Shown: positions 10,326 to 17,717 of the stretch, piece after piece
Position numbering within the stretch: position 1 is the first letter of the stretch
Layout: every line of letters starts with the position of its first letter
Source of the DNA: Peribacillus simplex
GTDB lineage: Bacteria > Bacillota > Bacilli > Bacillales > DSM-1321
Assembly (NCBI RefSeq): GCF_900156045.1
Contig: NZ_FTMX01000002.1
Span: 248,001-312,000 of the forward strand
Direction: 5' to 3'
DNA length: 64,000 bases
Made by a program: the position numbers and the translations under genes
Notes under the pieces: generated by a model
Told to the model about the DNA's origin: nothing
Databases searched by the model: none
The model's input: the letters and a program-made list of their open reading frames with translations, nothing else

Positions 10326-10357
10326 AAAAAGGCCCCTCATCCAAAGGACGAGGAACC
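10326..10357 (-). terminator. Attenuator terminator of the promoter-proximal T-box
   Basis: Twelve-base stem with a three-base loop and TTTTT on the minus strand, directly after the T-box sequence. Confidence 0.85.
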
Positions 10358-10600
10358 CGTGGTACCACCTTAATTAGCTAAATTAGCTCACTTTACGGCA
10401 TTAACATGCCTATCTCCACTAACGATGAGATAATCGCCAAAGCCTACTCCGTTCATTCGTTTCGGTTTGGGGCTCGGAAGTCCATTCGCTTAAATTCGTT
10501 CACCAGTTTTCAGCTACCACTGGCTCTCTGCAGAACATCATTAAGGTACTCTTCTTCGTCACTGCCTTTATCATTTTCTTGCTTATTATGTTAAAACAAT
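10326..10600 (-). promoter_or_regulatory. Trp T-box leader, promoter-proximal copy
   Basis: First of two tandem T-boxes. It has the T-box sequence AAGGTGGTACCACGG (complement of about 10357-10371) and a terminator GGTTCCTCGTCC / GGATGAGGGGCC plus T5 at 10326-10357. Stem I has GAAGAGTACC near the 5' end, AGAGAGCC, CTGAAAACTGGTGAACG, and the specifier UGG followed by A (complement of 10481-10484). Both copies therefore read tRNA-Trp. The upstream yktA gene has no visible terminator, so its transcript may also enter this leader. Confidence 0.92.
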
Positions 10601-10616
10601 CTTTTCAGTAAGTCAA
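10588..10616 (-). promoter_or_regulatory. Sigma-A promoter of the trp operon
   Basis: TTGACT (complement of 10611-10616), a 17-base spacer, and TAACAT (complement of 10588-10593). It lies immediately upstream of the first T-box stem I, so the start of transcription would be near 10581. Confidence 0.7.
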
Positions 10617-10637
10617 TGGAGTTTTCTAAAAATATTT

Positions 10638-10913
10638 TTAATTTTTCATTTTTATCCATTCCCCGTCATCGATTCCTTTTGCCTTCTTAATAGCAAGATA
10701 GGCTGAATAAGTGCTGACTGACTCAAACTCATCGGTATACTTTTTTTCATCCGCCTTTCCGGGGACTATTTCCTTGAATCTTCGGTAAGCCTTCATAAAT
10801 TCTTCCTTTTGTATTTTATTTTCATAAGCCTTTTCTACAGCTTCAAAGAATTTGATTACATCTACGATTTCTTCAGTAGACCAATCAAGATCCATTGGAT
10901 ATTGATAATCCAT
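10638..10913 (-). CDS. yktA: UPF0223 family protein YktA
   Basis: A 91-residue acidic/helical cytoplasmic protein of the UPF0223 family. The family has a compact helical fold and no established function. Conserved features are the YPMDLDWSTEEIVDVIKFFEAVEKAYE start, a middle region with YRRFKEIVPGKADEK, and the end SAYLAIKKAKG. An AAGGAG site lies about 12 bases upstream of the ATG at 10913. In B. subtilis it neighbours speA and yktB; here the trp operon lies between it and yktB. Confidence 0.85.
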   Translation of the reverse strand: MDYQYPMDLDWSTEEIVDVIKFFEAVEKAYENKIQKEEFMKAYRRFKEIVPGKADEKKYTDEFESVSTYSAYLAIKKAKGIDDGEWIKMKN

Positions 10914-10970
10914 ACCCTGAACACGCTCCTTCTAGATAGTTTTTCATGCTGTCCGGCAGACCATGCATCA

Positions 10971-11930
10971 TCAGTCTGCCCATTTTGAACGAATTGCTTC
11001 CGCCTGGTCGATGATCCGACTGAATAGTTCAGCAGTCGATGGTACATCATGAATCAGCCCCATCACTTGTCCGGCCCAAGCAAAGCCTTCACCTTCGACA
11101 CCGTCATGGATATAACGCTGATTCGCTTTTCCGCTTATGTAATCCTTCAATTGTTCATATCCGCCGTTTTCTTTTTCTATTTCAAGGATCTTATCGGTCC
11201 AGCCATTTGCAATTACCCTGGCTGGTGCACCAATGGAACGCTTGATGACAACGGTATCATTTTCTGTGCCGGAAACCAAGGAATTTTTATATAATTCATG
11301 TGCATGAACACATTCCTTGACTGCTATGAATCGTGTTCCCATCTCGATTCCTTCGGCACCAAGTGCCAATGCTGCCATCAAACCGCGTCCATCGCCAAAA
11401 CCACCCGAGGCGATGACTGGAATATTAACGGAGTCCACAACTTGAGGAATTAACACGGAAGTTCCAATATCATCACGGCCTAAATGTCCTCCACCCTCCT
11501 GACCAACTACCATCACCGCATCTGCCCCAAGCTGTTCAGCCTTCATTGCCTGCCTTCTTGCTGCAACGAGCACTAGTTTTTTCACTTGGGTGCCTTTGAG
11601 GTAATCAAGAAATGGTGCAGGGTTGCCGCCGGTTACGGAAACAGCTGCTATATCCTCTTTCAAGGCTGCTTCCAGCATGTGTTCATATGGTCTACCATGC
11701 TGACCGATTGCAAAGTTCACACCAAACGGTTTATCCGTCAATGATTTGGTTTTTCTAATTTCATCTGTCAGTTGCTCCGGGTTGTCCAAGGACATGGCCG
11801 TTACTTGCCCCAGCCCTCCTGCATTCGAAACTGCCGCAGCCAGGTCTGCATATGCTAAATGGGCCAATCCCCCTTGTACGATTGGGTATTGAATACCTAA
11901 CAAATCGGTCACACGCGTTTTCCACTTCAA
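10971..11930 (-). CDS. Nitronate monooxygenase / 2-nitropropane dioxygenase-like flavoprotein
   Basis: A 319-residue FMN-dependent (beta/alpha)8 enzyme of the NMO/FabK family. It has the N-terminal flavin region YPIVQGGLAHLAYADLAAAVSNAGGLG, the core VVGQEGGGHLGRDD, and the phosphate-binding IPVIASGGFGDGRGLMAALALGAEGIEMGTRFIA. Members oxidise alkyl nitronates or act as enoyl-ACP reductase II; the sequence alone does not decide. A longer reading to ATG 11951 has no ribosome site; the TTG at 11930 has AGGGAG upstream and gives the family-like start MKWKTRVTDLLG, so it is preferred. Confidence 0.82.
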   Translation of the reverse strand: MKWKTRVTDLLGIQYPIVQGGLAHLAYADLAAAVSNAGGLGQVTAMSLDNPEQLTDEIRKTKSLTDKPFGVNFAIGQHGRPYEHMLEAALKEDIAAVSVTGGNPAPFLDYLKGTQVKKLVLVAARRQAMKAEQLGADAVMVVGQEGGGHLGRDDIGTSVLIPQVVDSVNIPVIASGGFGDGRGLMAALALGAEGIEMGTRFIAVKECVHAHELYKNSLVSGTENDTVVIKRSIGAPARVIANGWTDKILEIEKENGGYEQLKDYISGKANQRYIHDGVEGEGFAWAGQVMGLIHDVPSTAELFSRIIDQAEAIRSKWAD

Positions 11931-12185
11931 ACTCCTCAGCTCCCTTTTCATTTTATGTGGTTTGTTTTATGCAGCAGAATTCAAAAATCATTAGCTTCAT
12001 TATGGCAAATATTGTTTAACCGTTCAATTTTTAAACTCACCTACAATATTAATAAAAGAAGAATTCTTGAGTAAATCCAGTAAATACTAGGAAAATGGAC
12101 ATTTATAATCTGCTGATAATTTTATTGAGCCCCTTAACAACAAAGACATATATAAATTGTTTAAGTCAGGACATTAAAGTCACTC

Positions 12186-12214
12186 TAGGCATTTATTATA
12201 AGACGTGCTATAAT
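12186..12214 (+). promoter_or_regulatory. Probable speA promoter
   Basis: TAGGCA at 12186-12191, a 17-base spacer and a perfect TATAAT at 12209-12214. It would give a leader of about 130 bases before the speA TTG start, containing the 16-base palindrome at 12291-12306. Confidence 0.6.
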
Positions 12215-12290
12215 TCATATGTTTTATGTCTATCCACAAGCTTACTAACCATACGATGGAATCGGAGAAACATACGATCATTAATAGAAA

Positions 12291-12306
12291 GGGAGTATAT
12301 ACTCCC
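12291..12306 (+). repeat. Perfect 16-base palindrome in the speA leader
   Basis: GGGAGTATATACTCCC, an uninterrupted palindrome about 43 bases before the speA start and downstream of the predicted promoter. It could be an operator or a small mRNA hairpin; I recognise no known regulator site. Confidence 0.6.
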
Positions 12307-12348
12307 AAATATTACGTACCTATTTTATTGAAAAGGGGCCACAAAGAA

Positions 12349-13806
12349 TTGTCACAGAATGAAACACCCTTATACACTGCCTTATTGCAGCATGCAAAAA
12401 AAAATCCCGTTCAGTTTCATATTCCAGGTCATAAAAAAGGAAAAGGAATGGATGCTGATTTCCGTAATTTCATTGGAGAAAATGCATTATCCATAGATTT
12501 AATCAATATCGCTCCGCTCGATGATCTACATCAGCCAAAGGGGATCATTAAACAAGCTCAGGATCTTGCCGCTGAGGCTTTTGGGGCAGATCACACATTC
12601 TTTTCAGTTCAAGGAACAAGTGGAGCGATCATGACGATGGTCATGACAGTCTGCGGACCTGGGGACAAAATCATCGTCCCAAGGAATGTACATAAATCCG
12701 TAATGTCTGCCATTGTATTTTCCGGAGCTGTTCCCATTTTCATCAATCCTGAAATAGACAAAGATTTGGGTATCTCACACGGAATCACCGTCGATGCCGT
12801 CGAAAAAACTTTAAGGGAACATAGCGATGCAAAAGGATTGCTTGTCATCAATCCAACCTATTTTGGCATTTCGGCTGATTTGCAAAAAATAGTGGAAGTT
12901 GCTCATTCCCACCAAATCCCAGTACTGGTAGATGAAGCACATGGTGTCCATATACACTTCCATGAAGACTTGCCGATGTCAGCCATGCAAGCTGGAGCGG
13001 ATATGGCTGCAACGAGTGTTCATAAACTGGGCGGTTCACTAACGGGAAGTTCCATATTAAATGTTAAGAATGGATTGGTTTCCGCAAATCGTGTTCAAGC
13101 CATATTGAGCATGCTCACAACCACCTCAACCTCCTATATCCTTCTGGCTTCCCTGGATACGGCCAGAAGACAACTTGCGACGGTAGGCAGGGAAATGATT
13201 GATGAAGCAATCAAACTCGCAGGGTATATCCGTGAGGCCGTTAATGAGATTCCTTATCTTTACTGTGTCGGCAGCGAAATTCTCGAGAGTGAGGCAGCCT
13301 TTAGTTATGACCCGACTAAATTGATCATATCCATCAAGGAATTGAATATTACTGGATACGACGTTGAGAAATGGCTTCGTGAAAAGCATAATATCGAAGT
13401 GGAGCTTTCTGACTTGTACAATATCCTTTGCCTGATAACACCTGGAGACTCAAAAACAGAAGCGAACCTTCTGATTGCTGCCCTTAGAGACCTGGCGGAT
13501 GAGTTTAAGGAAATGGCTGCTGAACATGAAAAGATCGAAGTCCTGCTTCCTGATACACCACCACTGGCTTTATCACCCAGGGAGGCATTTTATGCGGAAA
13601 CCGAAGTGGTTCCCATTGAGGAATCTGTCGGCAAAATTAGCGCTGAGTTCATCATGGTTTACCCTCCTGGAATCCCGATCTTCATACCAGGTGAATTGAT
13701 TACAGAAGATAATATCAATTACATCCGGAAAAACATCGAGGCTGGCCTTCCTGTTCAAGGCCCTGAGGACCCAGAAATAAAAAATTTACGTATCATTAAA
13801 AATTGA
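12349..13806 (+). CDS. speA: Arginine decarboxylase (Orn/Lys/Arg decarboxylase family)
   Basis: PLP enzyme making agmatine from arginine, the first step of polyamine synthesis in Bacillus. It has 485 residues (B. subtilis SpeA about 490) and lacks the N-terminal wing domain of the large inducible decarboxylases. HIPGHKKGKGMD lies near 24-35, the substrate/PLP motif DEAHG at 195-199, and the PLP Lys at 226 in SVHKLGGS; the C-terminal domain ends with PPGIPIFIPGE. I chose TTG 12349: it matches the family start (SQNETPLYTALLQHAKK) and has AAAGGGG 10 bases upstream. A longer ATG form from 12226 lacks a ribosome site. Confidence 0.92.
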   Translation: MSQNETPLYTALLQHAKKNPVQFHIPGHKKGKGMDADFRNFIGENALSIDLINIAPLDDLHQPKGIIKQAQDLAAEAFGADHTFFSVQGTSGAIMTMVMTVCGPGDKIIVPRNVHKSVMSAIVFSGAVPIFINPEIDKDLGISHGITVDAVEKTLREHSDAKGLLVINPTYFGISADLQKIVEVAHSHQIPVLVDEAHGVHIHFHEDLPMSAMQAGADMAATSVHKLGGSLTGSSILNVKNGLVSANRVQAILSMLTTTSTSYILLASLDTARRQLATVGREMIDEAIKLAGYIREAVNEIPYLYCVGSEILESEAAFSYDPTKLIISIKELNITGYDVEKWLREKHNIEVELSDLYNILCLITPGDSKTEANLLIAALRDLADEFKEMAAEHEKIEVLLPDTPPLALSPREAFYAETEVVPIEESVGKISAEFIMVYPPGIPIFIPGELITEDNINYIRKNIEAGLPVQGPEDPEIKNLRIIKN

Positions 13807-13817
13807 TTGATCCCATC

Positions 13818-13849
13818 AAACCAGAGCAAACTGCTGCTCTGGTTTTTTT
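13818..13849 (+). terminator. speA terminator
   Basis: AACCAGAGCA / TGCTCTGGTT stem followed by seven T residues. Confidence 0.9.
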
Positions 13850-13905
13850 GCCCCTTTTATACAAGTAGTTCCCGATAAACTGACGAATTTCGCTTCATTA
13901 ACTTC

Positions 13906-13946
13906 TATAAAAAGGGTGCTCCAGGTTACAATCCTGAAACACCCTT
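13906..13946 (-). terminator. SR1-like RNA terminator
   Basis: AAGGGTG / CACCCTT with inner CAGG / CCTG pairing; on the minus strand it runs into TTTTT. Confidence 0.82.
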
Positions 13947-13978
13947 AAATTCTATTAATCTTAAAATCCTATTTCGAT

Positions 13979-14104
13979 TTATTTATCAGAGGCAGCTGTA
14001 TCACAGCTTTGGCAGTTGTGATTGTGTGTATATAGTACACTTACTTTTTCATCTTCAAAATGTTCAATCGTGCTATTGCAAGTTTGACATACGATAGTTC
14101 CCAT
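13979..14104 (-). CDS. sr1P: SR1P, GapA-binding peptide
   Basis: A 41-residue peptide starting MGTIVCQTCNSTIEHFEDEK, with two CxxC pairs (Cys6/Cys9 and Cys31/Cys34) that look like a small zinc-ribbon knuckle. The family peptide binds the glycolytic glyceraldehyde-3-phosphate dehydrogenase GapA and promotes its RNase J1 interaction; rnjA is encoded in this same window. The ATG at 14104 has AAGGGG eight bases upstream. A longer in-frame reading to 14182 runs into the promoter and is rejected. Expression is expected mainly under gluconeogenic conditions through CcpN. Confidence 0.85.
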   Translation of the reverse strand: MGTIVCQTCNSTIEHFEDEKVSVLYTHNHNCQSCDTAASDK

Positions 14105-14165
14105 TTTTACAACCCCTTCCTCTATATTGTATGCATCAATTACGTAATGTAACCGCTTTACATGA

Positions 14166-14194
14166 ATTATAATATAACACATTTATAATTTCAA
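14166..14194 (-). promoter_or_regulatory. SR1 sigma-A promoter
   Basis: TTGAAA (complement of 14189-14194), exactly 17 bases, then consensus TATAAT (complement of 14166-14171). It is one of the best promoters in the window, consistent with needing repression. Confidence 0.85.
14171..14181 (-). promoter_or_regulatory. CcpN-type operator, promoter-spacer copy
   Basis: TGTGTTATATT fits the CcpN consensus TRTGHYATAYW as I remember it, at every position. It lies in the spacer and touches the -10 box of the SR1 promoter, so bound repressor would block polymerase. Confidence 0.7.
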
Positions 14195-14201
14195 GCCAAA
14201 A

Positions 14202-14212
14202 AGTATAACATA
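14202..14212 (-). promoter_or_regulatory. CcpN-type operator, upstream copy
   Basis: TATGTTATACT matches TRTGHYATAYW at every position. It sits just upstream of the -35 box, inside a larger inverted repeat (AAAGTATA / TATACTTT). The two sites start 31 bases apart, three helical turns, suitable for cooperative binding. Confidence 0.7.
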
Positions 14213-14439
14213 TATACTTTTTCCCCATTTAATGAACCCTCATGTTAAAAGAAATTGATTCCAATCGTTCGTTAGACTGATTCATTTTTGGCCCTGGAGC
14301 TCATTTCATCACACCCCTTGCTTTTGCATCGCAAGGTGAAAAAGGAATTTCGTCTTTTAATTTACATATAGATATGTATATAATACATCCATAAAATGTT
14401 AATATATTCTTACATCCTATCGATTTAAGGGGGATCCAC

Positions 14440-14874
14440 ATGACTGAAAATGCCTATATCAAACTTGTTCCTGAGTCCGTGAAAGGGACTGTAACCATCG
14501 AAGACGTGAAGGAACTGCTGAACTATTATCAAATGATCACAGCGAAAACTGGAAAGCAGCTGGATTGGGACTATGATAAGAAAGCCTTTCCTTATGAAAT
14601 GAAAGAACCAGAAAAGATGAAAGATAAGGCCATATTTCTCCAATCCAAGGAAGATCGATATCACATGATATTGATAGGCGTTGACCAAGAAGTCGTTAAG
14701 GATGAAGATGGATCAGAGAGGATTCAATCCTATATCCAATTCACCCTCCCTGAAACAGCAACTTTCGGTGATAAGGGAAAAGCTAATGAACTGTGCAAGT
14801 TCCTTGCAAAGAAATTACGGGCGCAGCTACATCTCTTCAATAAACGGGTGATGTATTATTATCCAAGGAAATAA
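14440..14874 (+). CDS. Conserved Bacillus protein, possibly DUF1885
   Basis: A 144-residue soluble protein without signal peptide or membrane segment, starting TENAYIKLVPESVKGTVTIEDVKELLNYYQMITAKTGKQLDWDY and ending with a basic stretch (KKLRAQLHLFNKRVMYYYPRK). It resembles the small DUF1885 family, known structurally but not functionally; I hold this only moderately. The ATG at 14440 follows AAGGGGG. It stands alone between SR1 and a convergent deacetylase gene. Confidence 0.7.
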   Translation: MTENAYIKLVPESVKGTVTIEDVKELLNYYQMITAKTGKQLDWDYDKKAFPYEMKEPEKMKDKAIFLQSKEDRYHMILIGVDQEVVKDEDGSERIQSYIQFTLPETATFGDKGKANELCKFLAKKLRAQLHLFNKRVMYYYPRK

Positions 14875-14909
14875 AAAAACCTGCCGAAGCCGGAATTGGC
14901 TCATGCAGG
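14875..14909 (-). terminator. Terminator of the deacetylase gene
   Basis: CCTGC / GCAGG outer and AGCC / GGCT inner stem, with six T residues on the minus strand. The stop codon of the deacetylase lies inside the stem. Confidence 0.75.
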
Positions 14910-15728
14910 CGTTTCAATTAACTTTGGATCAAGGATCTCATAACCTTTCTTTTGAAAACCTTTCACGACATCCTCAATGGCTTCACTCGTCCATTTCCGG
15001 TCATGCATCAGTAAGTTGGCACCATTTCCTAAATAAGGGCTGTTCAACATGATCTCCGTTAAAGCTTTTTTATCCTGATACTCTTTTTCCCAGTCATATC
15101 CATATGTCCAATTCATGACCAACATTTTTTCTTTCTTGGCGACTTTTTTTGAATGCTCGGTATTCGATCCAAACGGCGCCCTGAAGTACTTAGGGGGTAC
15201 CCCTGTAATGCCTTCTACCAAATTGTTCAATTTTACGATTTCCCGCTCTTGTTCCTTTTCGGTCAACTGTTTTAAATTCACATGGGAATAAGTATGATTA
15301 CCGATAGAAAAACCCATTTCATGAATTTCTTTTAGCATCGCTTTATTTTCATCATTTTCAAGAAAGTGACCGTTCACGAAAAAAATAGCAGGTACTTCAA
15401 GGCGCTTCAGGGTCTGGGCGATTTTCAGAGAATATTTATCAGGTGCATCATCAAATGTTAACAACACAACTTTCGGATTTGCATCCCCGATTGATTTAAA
15501 TGACCAATTCTCTTCGTCCACCCGATATTCTGCCTTTACATTCCCATCTACATTCTTTTTTGACGTTTCGTTTTTCAGCTCTTTCTCTTGCTGGCTTTCA
15601 TCTTGGACCGTTGTTGTCGTTTCCACACTTTTTTGATTATCATTTTCTTTTGGACCGGCACTCGGACCATTACACGCCATCAATAAAAATGATACTAATG
15701 TAAATAATGCTGTTCCTTTGTTAATCAT
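14901..15728 (-). CDS. Lipoprotein polysaccharide deacetylase (NodB domain)
   Basis: A 275-residue exported carbohydrate esterase 4 family protein. The N-terminus has a lipobox LMAC (Cys19), so it should be anchored to the outer face of the membrane. A polar linker rich in Glu, Lys and Thr (about 20-65) is followed by the NodB domain: catalytic Asp93 and metal Asp94 in LTFDDAPD, metal histidines in HTYSH (145-149), then FRAPFGSNTEHS and LLMHDRKW. Likely substrates are N-acetyl groups of peptidoglycan or another wall glycan. The usual TFDDGP is TFDDAP here, as in a Bacillus subgroup. Confidence 0.87.
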   Translation of the reverse strand: MINKGTALFTLVSFLLMACNGPSAGPKENDNQKSVETTTTVQDESQQEKELKNETSKKNVDGNVKAEYRVDEENWSFKSIGDANPKVVLLTFDDAPDKYSLKIAQTLKRLEVPAIFFVNGHFLENDENKAMLKEIHEMGFSIGNHTYSHVNLKQLTEKEQEREIVKLNNLVEGITGVPPKYFRAPFGSNTEHSKKVAKKEKMLVMNWTYGYDWEKEYQDKKALTEIMLNSPYLGNGANLLMHDRKWTSEAIEDVVKGFQKKGYEILDPKLIETPA

Positions 15729-15771
15729 GGTTCCTCCGTGGTTTCTTGTGTCATTGCGGCTTGCTTAAAAT

Positions 15772-16020
15772 TCAATAAACTGGTACTAGCGTTTCCAAAA
15801 GGATTTGCAAAATACCGTAGCATAATAGACTTATCACGGTAACAAGCATTGTTCGCCTATTGGATTTTAAAATCATTTTACCAATGTATATGGCTAGATA
15901 GGAAAAGACCAGAAACATGAATACTTTGAAAACGAATCGATCGTTAACAGACAGCCATTCAACTAATGTATACCCACTCCAAACGATTAGTTGAAAGAGG
16001 ATTACCAGATAGTTTTTCAA
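15772..16020 (-). CDS. Small membrane protein of unknown function
   Basis: An 82-residue protein with three hydrophobic stretches (about 3-22, 29-50 and 58-78) separated by short charged loops, one basic (KSNRRT). I do not recognise it. A GTG at 16029 is possible, but the GGGGTGG motif overlaps it; the TTG at 16020 is 5 bases downstream of that motif and is preferred. It is transcribed in the same direction as pdhD and the deacetylase, and lies downstream of the pdh terminator. Confidence 0.5.
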   Translation of the reverse strand: MKNYLVILFQLIVWSGYTLVEWLSVNDRFVFKVFMFLVFSYLAIYIGKMILKSNRRTMLVTVISLLCYGILQILLETLVPVY

Positions 16021-16254
16021 GTGATCCACCCCATTTTAATATGAATATATCAGCCGAGATCTTTTATTGGCAAAAAATATTCCTTTAACATCACTCATCT
16101 TATTTTTTATCCTTAATTACCTTTCTCAAACCCTTTCAAGGAAAAAAGTAAGAAGTCCTTTTTATAGCTTATGCCCTTTTTGCCCTTTTCATTTAACTAG
16201 CGTGAAGAAAATGATGACTGGGAGCCATCCTTCATATTTGTATATCTGGCCAAA

Positions 16255-16292
16255 CAAAAAAGCGTACTGCAGTAGGCAGTACGCTTTTTTAT
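16255..16292. terminator. pdh operon terminator
   Basis: AAAAAAGCGTACTGC / GCAGTACGCTTTTTT with a five-base loop; symmetrical, so active in both directions. Confidence 0.92.
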
Positions 16293-16301
16293 AAAAATCA
16301 A

Positions 16302-17714
16302 TTACTTGATGATGTGAATAGGAGTTCCAAGGGCAACTTCAGCTGCTTCCATTGTGATTTCCCCTAAAGTTGGATGTGCATGGATTGTCATTGCGATATC
16401 TTCGGCAGTCATTCCTGCTTCGATAGCCAAACCAAGTTCTGCAATCATATCAGAAGCGTTTGGTCCTGCAATTTGTGCTCCTATAACCAATCCGTCTTCT
16501 TTGCGAGTGATAAGCTTCACAAATCCGTCCGTATTATTTAAAGAAAGAGCACGTCCATTTGCAGCGAATGGGAATTTAGAAGCAAGCGCTTCGATTCCAG
16601 CTTCCTTCGCTTCTTTTTCATTATAACCGACAGAAGCAAGTTCCGGTTCAGAGAATACAACAGCCGGAATAGCAAGATAGTCGATTTCAGATGAATGTCC
16701 TGCAATGGCTTCAGCTGCAATTTTACCTTCATAAGAAGCTTTATGAGCCAACTGAGGTCCAGAAACGATATCACCGATTGCGTAAATGTTTTTCACGCTT
16801 GTACGGCATTGTTTATCCGTTTCGATCAAACCACGGTCAGTCATCTTGATGCCGACTTGCTCCAGGCCGATCTCTGCCGTATTTGGACGACGTCCAACTG
16901 TTACTAAAACATAATCGGCTTCAACTTTCTTCTCTTCGCCTTTTACTTCATAAGTAACGGTTACACCTGTTTCAGTTTCTTCCACGCCTTTAGCATTTGC
17001 TTTAGTAACAATTTCAGCACCCTTGTTTTTAAGGTTACGCTTAACAAGTGCTGCCATTTGTTTTTCAAAGCCTGCAGAAAGGATTTCTTCCGTGCCTTCA
17101 AGGATGGTCACTTTAGTGCCGAAGCTTGCGAATGCTCCGCCAAGCTCAGTTCCAATGTAACCTCCGCCGATTACCACGATTGAACCTGGAACTTCTTCCA
17201 AAGCAAGAGCACCAGTGGAATTAAGTACACGTTTCGTATATTTAAATGACGGAATCTCGATTGGCGATGAACCAGTGGCGATGATTGCGTTTTTAAATGT
17301 ATATGTTTGGGCTGAGTCTTCATTCATAACACGAATGCTGTTTTCATCAACGAAATAAGCTTCTCCAGTTACAACATCAACATTATTACCTTTTAATAGG
17401 CTGCTTACACCGCCTGTTAATTTTTTAACAACAGAACCTTTCCAAGCTTGTACTTTAGAAAAATCAACAGAAACTTTTTCTGCAAAGATACCCATATCTT
17501 CTGAATGCTGAGCTTCATGGAAACGGTGTCCAGCCGAAATTAAAGCTTTTGATGGGATACAGCCTACATTCAAACAAACTCCGCCGATTGTTCCTTTTTC
17601 AACGACCGTTACTTTCTGTCCAAGCTGTGCTGCGCGAATTGCGGCAACATATCCCCCTGGGCCTGAACCGATCACTAAAGTATCTGTTTCGATTGGAAAA
17701 TCTCCTACTACCAT
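16302..17714 (-). CDS. pdhD: Dihydrolipoyl dehydrogenase (E3 of pyruvate dehydrogenase)
   Basis: FAD disulfide oxidoreductase reoxidising dihydrolipoamide on E2 with NAD+. It has 470 residues. It shows the FAD fingerprint [18 protein letters not shown] (15-32), redox cysteines Cys47/Cys52 in [13 protein letters not shown], the NAD motif [13 protein letters not shown] and the C-terminal HAHPTLGE with the catalytic His-Glu. The ATG at 17714 has GGAGG nine bases upstream. It is the last gene of pdhABCD, 3 bases after pdhC, and is probably shared with other 2-oxoacid dehydrogenase complexes. Confidence 0.98.
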   Translation of the reverse strand: MVVGDFPIETDTLVIGSGPGGYVAAIRAAQLGQKVTVVEKGTIGGVCLNVGCIPSKALISAGHRFHEAQHSEDMGIFAEKVSVDFSKVQAWKGSVVKKLTGGVSSLLKGNNVDVVTGEAYFVDENSIRVMNEDSAQTYTFKNAIIATGSSPIEIPSFKYTKRVLNSTGALALEEVPGSIVVIGGGYIGTELGGAFASFGTKVTILEGTEEILSAGFEKQMAALVKRNLKNKGAEIVTKANAKGVEETETGVTVTYEVKGEEKKVEADYVLVTVGRRPNTAEIGLEQVGIKMTDRGLIETDKQCRTSVKNIYAIGDIVSGPQLAHKASYEGKIAAEAIAGHSSEIDYLAIPAVVFSEPELASVGYNEKEAKEAGIEALASKFPFAANGRALSLNNTDGFVKLITRKEDGLVIGAQIAGPNASDMIAELGLAIEAGMTAEDIAMTIHAHPTLGEITMEAAEVALGTPIHIIK

Positions 17715-17717
17715 TGT

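Larger units (their letters stand above)
13906..14159 (-). ncRNA. SR1-like dual-function regulatory RNA
   Basis: A transcription unit of about 250 bases between the deacetylase/pdh side and speA, the same place as B. subtilis SR1. It has its own strong promoter, encodes the 41-residue SR1P peptide and ends in a hairpin. Known role of the family: base-pairing with ahrC mRNA (arginine catabolism) and encoding SR1P, which binds GapA. I infer the 5' end from the -10 box and the 3' end from the terminator; base-pairing to a target cannot be tested here. Confidence 0.78.

Noticed and set aside
9926..10377. Several open frames on both strands in the trp leader.
   Set aside because: They lie entirely within the two T-box elements and have no ribosome sites.
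16067..16294. Plus-strand 75-codon frame upstream of the pdh terminator.
   Set aside because: No ribosome site; it runs into the bidirectional terminator and shows no family resemblance.
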